In this document: in pieces, positions 7,546 through 9,448 of the stretch
Position numbering within the stretch: position 1 is the first letter of the stretch
How the letters are laid out: each line of letters starts with the position of its first letter
Origin: Clostridiales bacterium
Lineage (GTDB): Bacteria; Bacillota; Clostridia; Monoglobales; Firm-18
NCBI GenBank assembly: GCA_031255355.1
Contig: JAIRSR010000214.1
Span: forward strand, 1 to 9,448
Reading direction: 5' to 3'
Length of the DNA: 9,448 nucleotides
The notes under the pieces: model-generated
Seen by the model: the letters and a program-made list of their open reading frames with translations, nothing else
What the model was told of the DNA's origin: nothing
Databases searched by the model: none
Position numbers and translations under genes: made by a program

Positions 7546-9180
7546 ATGAAACTGAAAAAAGTGTTTTGTTTTGTTCTGGCGGCGGCGATTGCCGTAGGCG
7601 CGGCGGGGTGCGCGGAGCAAGGGAGTTCCGGCGTGGTCGGGAGTATCGTGGACGGGAAGTACGTCCCGCCCGAGGCGACGGATTATACCGTGAACGTGTT
7701 CACCATGCGTGTTTCGCCGGATTCGGAATCGGAAATCATGCGGGAAATTCAAGAAAGGCTCGGCTGTAAAATCATCGTTTCCGCCGTGCCGGATAACGAC
7801 TACGACAGCAAACTCAGTCTTTTTGTAGCGTCAAAGGATATGCCGGACGTTTACGGCTCCGGCCCGATAGACGCGTTCAAGGCGGGCGCGACGCTGACGG
7901 AGGAATTGATTGCGCAGAATTGCCCCGATATTTACGAGGATTTCCTCAACACCTGCGAGGTCGCGCAGGTCACGCCGCAAAGTATTTTGAACCGCTGGAC
8001 GGTGGACGGCAAACTCAAGGCGTTTCACAACGGCTCGAAAAACACACTGCCATATTCTATCGTAATCCGCACGGACATCCTAAAGGAGTTGGGCATAGGA
8101 ATCCCGCAAACGATGGACGATTGGGACGACGCGCTCGCCAAGTTTAAGGCGAAGTACCCGGGCAAATATCCCGTAACCGCTATGGGAGGCGGCGCGATTG
8201 GCGCGTTTTATATGTGGATATGCGCTTACGGCGTCGTCCGCAACCAATGGGCGCTGCATACCGACGGCGAGGACGCTCCCGCGTTGCGCTATTGGGCGTT
8301 TGAGCCGGGACTGCGTGACGCGGTGCTTCGGTTTAAGGACTGGTACGCAAAGGGTTATGTCAACCCCGAACTGGCGACCATGTACAGCGACCCCGCCGTT
8401 TGGCAGTCGGAGTTTATCAACGGCAACACCTTTGTACAGCAGTACGTCGCGCTCAGTCAGCAGTTGTGGATTGAGCCGCCGTTCGGCAACGCGGACAGCG
8501 TAATCGCGAAGTGCGCGGCGGTCAACCCGCGGGCGACGTTTGACGTATGTCCTTTCCCCACTGTGGAGGGGTACGAGCCAATGGCGAATTGCGGATTTTC
8601 GTTTAGCGGCTATGTGACGACCTTTGGCGGGCATCTGAACAAAGACCCGGATAAACTGAATTTCGTCATGAATATGTGGAATCGGTTGTTTTCCGACCCG
8701 GAAATCAACTTCCTGTCGCGGTACGGACGCGAGGGCGTAACGTATGATATGGTCAACGGCAGCCCCGTCGTGAAAGCGGCGTACAGTTCCAACGAGGATA
8801 GAGGAAAGGCGGGCTTCGGTTGGCCGTTTAACGGAATGTTTAGTATCGGTCCCAAGGTGCAGGAAAAATTAACCACGGAATTTGCCGAAAATATGAGGAA
8901 TAAATATTATTACGGCGACGACGCGGTCTATAACAGAGAGCGTGTGAAATACTCCAATAACCCGCTGGTCACCGGGCCTCTGATTGACGCTTCCGGCAAT
9001 GATTTGGGCGCTATGAACGAATCTTTTCGCACGGAATACGAGGCGATGTTCTACGGCGTGATTAACGGCACCCGAAACATCAGCGAGTACGACGCCTTTA
9101 TCGCCAATTGGCGAAGCACGATCGGCGATCGAATGGAGGAGTTGGCGAATACGCTGTATTTGCGGCAGTGGATTAGTTGA
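7546..9180 (+). CDS. Extracellular solute-binding lipoprotein of a carbohydrate ABC transporter (LplA-like)
   Basis: 544 residues. The N-terminus is a lipoprotein signal: K-L-K-K, a hydrophobic stretch to about residue 20, then the lipobox A-A-G-C with Cys22 as the lipidated residue, so the mature protein is tethered outside the membrane. The rest fits the larger (about 500-550 residue) LplA-type binding proteins of COG1653: an early beta strand with YTVNVFTMRV, the stretch PDNDYDSKLSLFVASKDMPD typical of the first lobe, R-T-D-I-L-K-E-L-G followed by P-Q-T-M-D-D-W, and many surface Trp/Tyr/Phe residues that could stack on sugar rings (W-I-C-A-Y-G, R-N-Q-W-A-L, R-Y-W-A-F). It is the last gene of the transporter set and is followed directly by a strong terminator. 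Its ligand cannot be read from sequence; an alpha-mannoside or related oligosaccharide is a guess from the GH38 neighbour. Confidence 0.95.
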   Translation: MKLKKVFCFVLAAAIAVGAAGCAEQGSSGVVGSIVDGKYVPPEATDYTVNVFTMRVSPDSESEIMREIQERLGCKIIVSAVPDNDYDSKLSLFVASKDMPDVYGSGPIDAFKAGATLTEELIAQNCPDIYEDFLNTCEVAQVTPQSILNRWTVDGKLKAFHNGSKNTLPYSIVIRTDILKELGIGIPQTMDDWDDALAKFKAKYPGKYPVTAMGGGAIGAFYMWICAYGVVRNQWALHTDGEDAPALRYWAFEPGLRDAVLRFKDWYAKGYVNPELATMYSDPAVWQSEFINGNTFVQQYVALSQQLWIEPPFGNADSVIAKCAAVNPRATFDVCPFPTVEGYEPMANCGFSFSGYVTTFGGHLNKDPDKLNFVMNMWNRLFSDPEINFLSRYGREGVTYDMVNGSPVVKAAYSSNEDRGKAGFGWPFNGMFSIGPKVQEKLTTEFAENMRNKYYYGDDAVYNRERVKYSNNPLVTGPLIDASGNDLGAMNESFRTEYEAMFYGVINGTRNISEYDAFIANWRSTIGDRMEELANTLYLRQWIS

Positions 9181-9227
9181 CAAGCAAAGCGTGATACAAA
9201 GTGTAATTTGAAATTTATATGAGTTGC

Positions 9228-9273
9228 GGCGGCTTTTCTTATTGATTCTTGATAAGGGAAGCCGCCTTTGTTT
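9228..9273 (+). terminator. Intrinsic terminator of the HAD-GH38-transporter unit
   Basis: A 15-pair stem is formed by 9228-9242 and 9252-9266, starting GGCGGCTT and closing AAGCCGCC, with two T-G wobble pairs in the middle and a loop of about nine bases. It is followed at once by TTTGTTT (9267-9273). It lies 47 bases after the binding-protein stop. The run before the stem has only weak A-richness, so it is best as a + strand terminator. Confidence 0.9.
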
Positions 9274-9448
9274 GCCCTTAATGATATACGTAATACTATT
9301 ATAATTTTAGAAATTTCACCGCCGGTTTTTCGTAAGGAAGCGATTTAGACAGGCTCTTAGAGTAGCAGTATTACAATATATTATTACATCCCGATTTTGC
9401 GACGGCGTAGCAGATGCTTTCCGCGAAGTCTTGAAACGTTTAAGGCTG
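9274..9448. other. A+T-rich region at the right edge, no supported gene
   Basis: Base composition changes to A+T-rich after the terminator. TATAAT occurs at 9300-9305 but no -35 box stands at the right distance on the + strand. Short open stretches run to the right edge on both strands (38 codons on + from 9335, and about 43 codons on - ending at 9316), but neither shows a start with a ribosome binding site or a recognisable family motif. It may be plain intergenic DNA or the tail of a gene or element lying beyond the window. Confidence 0.4.

Noticed and set aside
9300..9305. TATAAT as a promoter for a gene to the right
   Set aside because: The bases 16-18 upstream do not resemble TTGACA and no gene start is visible within the remaining 140 bases.

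Overview
The window looks like a chromosomal segment of an anaerobic, Clostridia-like Firmicute. The reasons are strong purine-rich Shine-Dalgarno sites (AGGAGG/GAGGAG type), ATG and GTG starts, an LplA/LplB/YtcP-type carbohydrate ABC transporter with no ATPase gene beside it, a lipoprotein binding protein, and a surface protein with a Listeria-Bacteroides (InlB B) repeat and DNRLRE/CBM96-like domains. Coding regions are G+C-rich; the last 170 bases are A+T-rich. All supported genes are on the + strand.

Layout. Positions 1-1812 hold the 3' part of a large modular extracellular protein whose start lies before the window. A GC-rich gap of about 90 bases with small hairpins follows. Then comes a tightly packed set of five genes: a HAD-family phosphatase/phosphomutase-like protein with an extra N-terminal region (1902-2879), a glycoside hydrolase family 38 (alpha-mannosidase family) protein (2884-5682), two inner-membrane ABC sugar permeases (5684-6595 and 6606-7487), and a solute-binding lipoprotein (7546-9180). 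The gaps are 4, 1, 10 and 58 bases. A clear intrinsic terminator at 9228-9273 closes the set, so it reads as one transcription unit. Bases 9274-9448 carry no gene that I can support.

How the genes may work together (inference): the lipoprotein captures an oligosaccharide or glycoside, the two permeases import it using an ATPase encoded elsewhere, and the cytoplasmic GH38 and HAD proteins process it, with alpha-mannosides or phosphorylated sugars as the obvious guesses. The upstream surface protein may bind polysaccharide outside the cell, but it is probably a separate unit.

The most striking observation is in the GH38 protein. At the place where the family carries its catalytic nucleophile Asp (D-x-F-G-H motif), it has Phe (F-S-F-G-Q), while the other zinc-ligand motifs are kept. 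The gene is full length and undamaged, so it may be a divergent GH38 branch with an altered mechanism or function.
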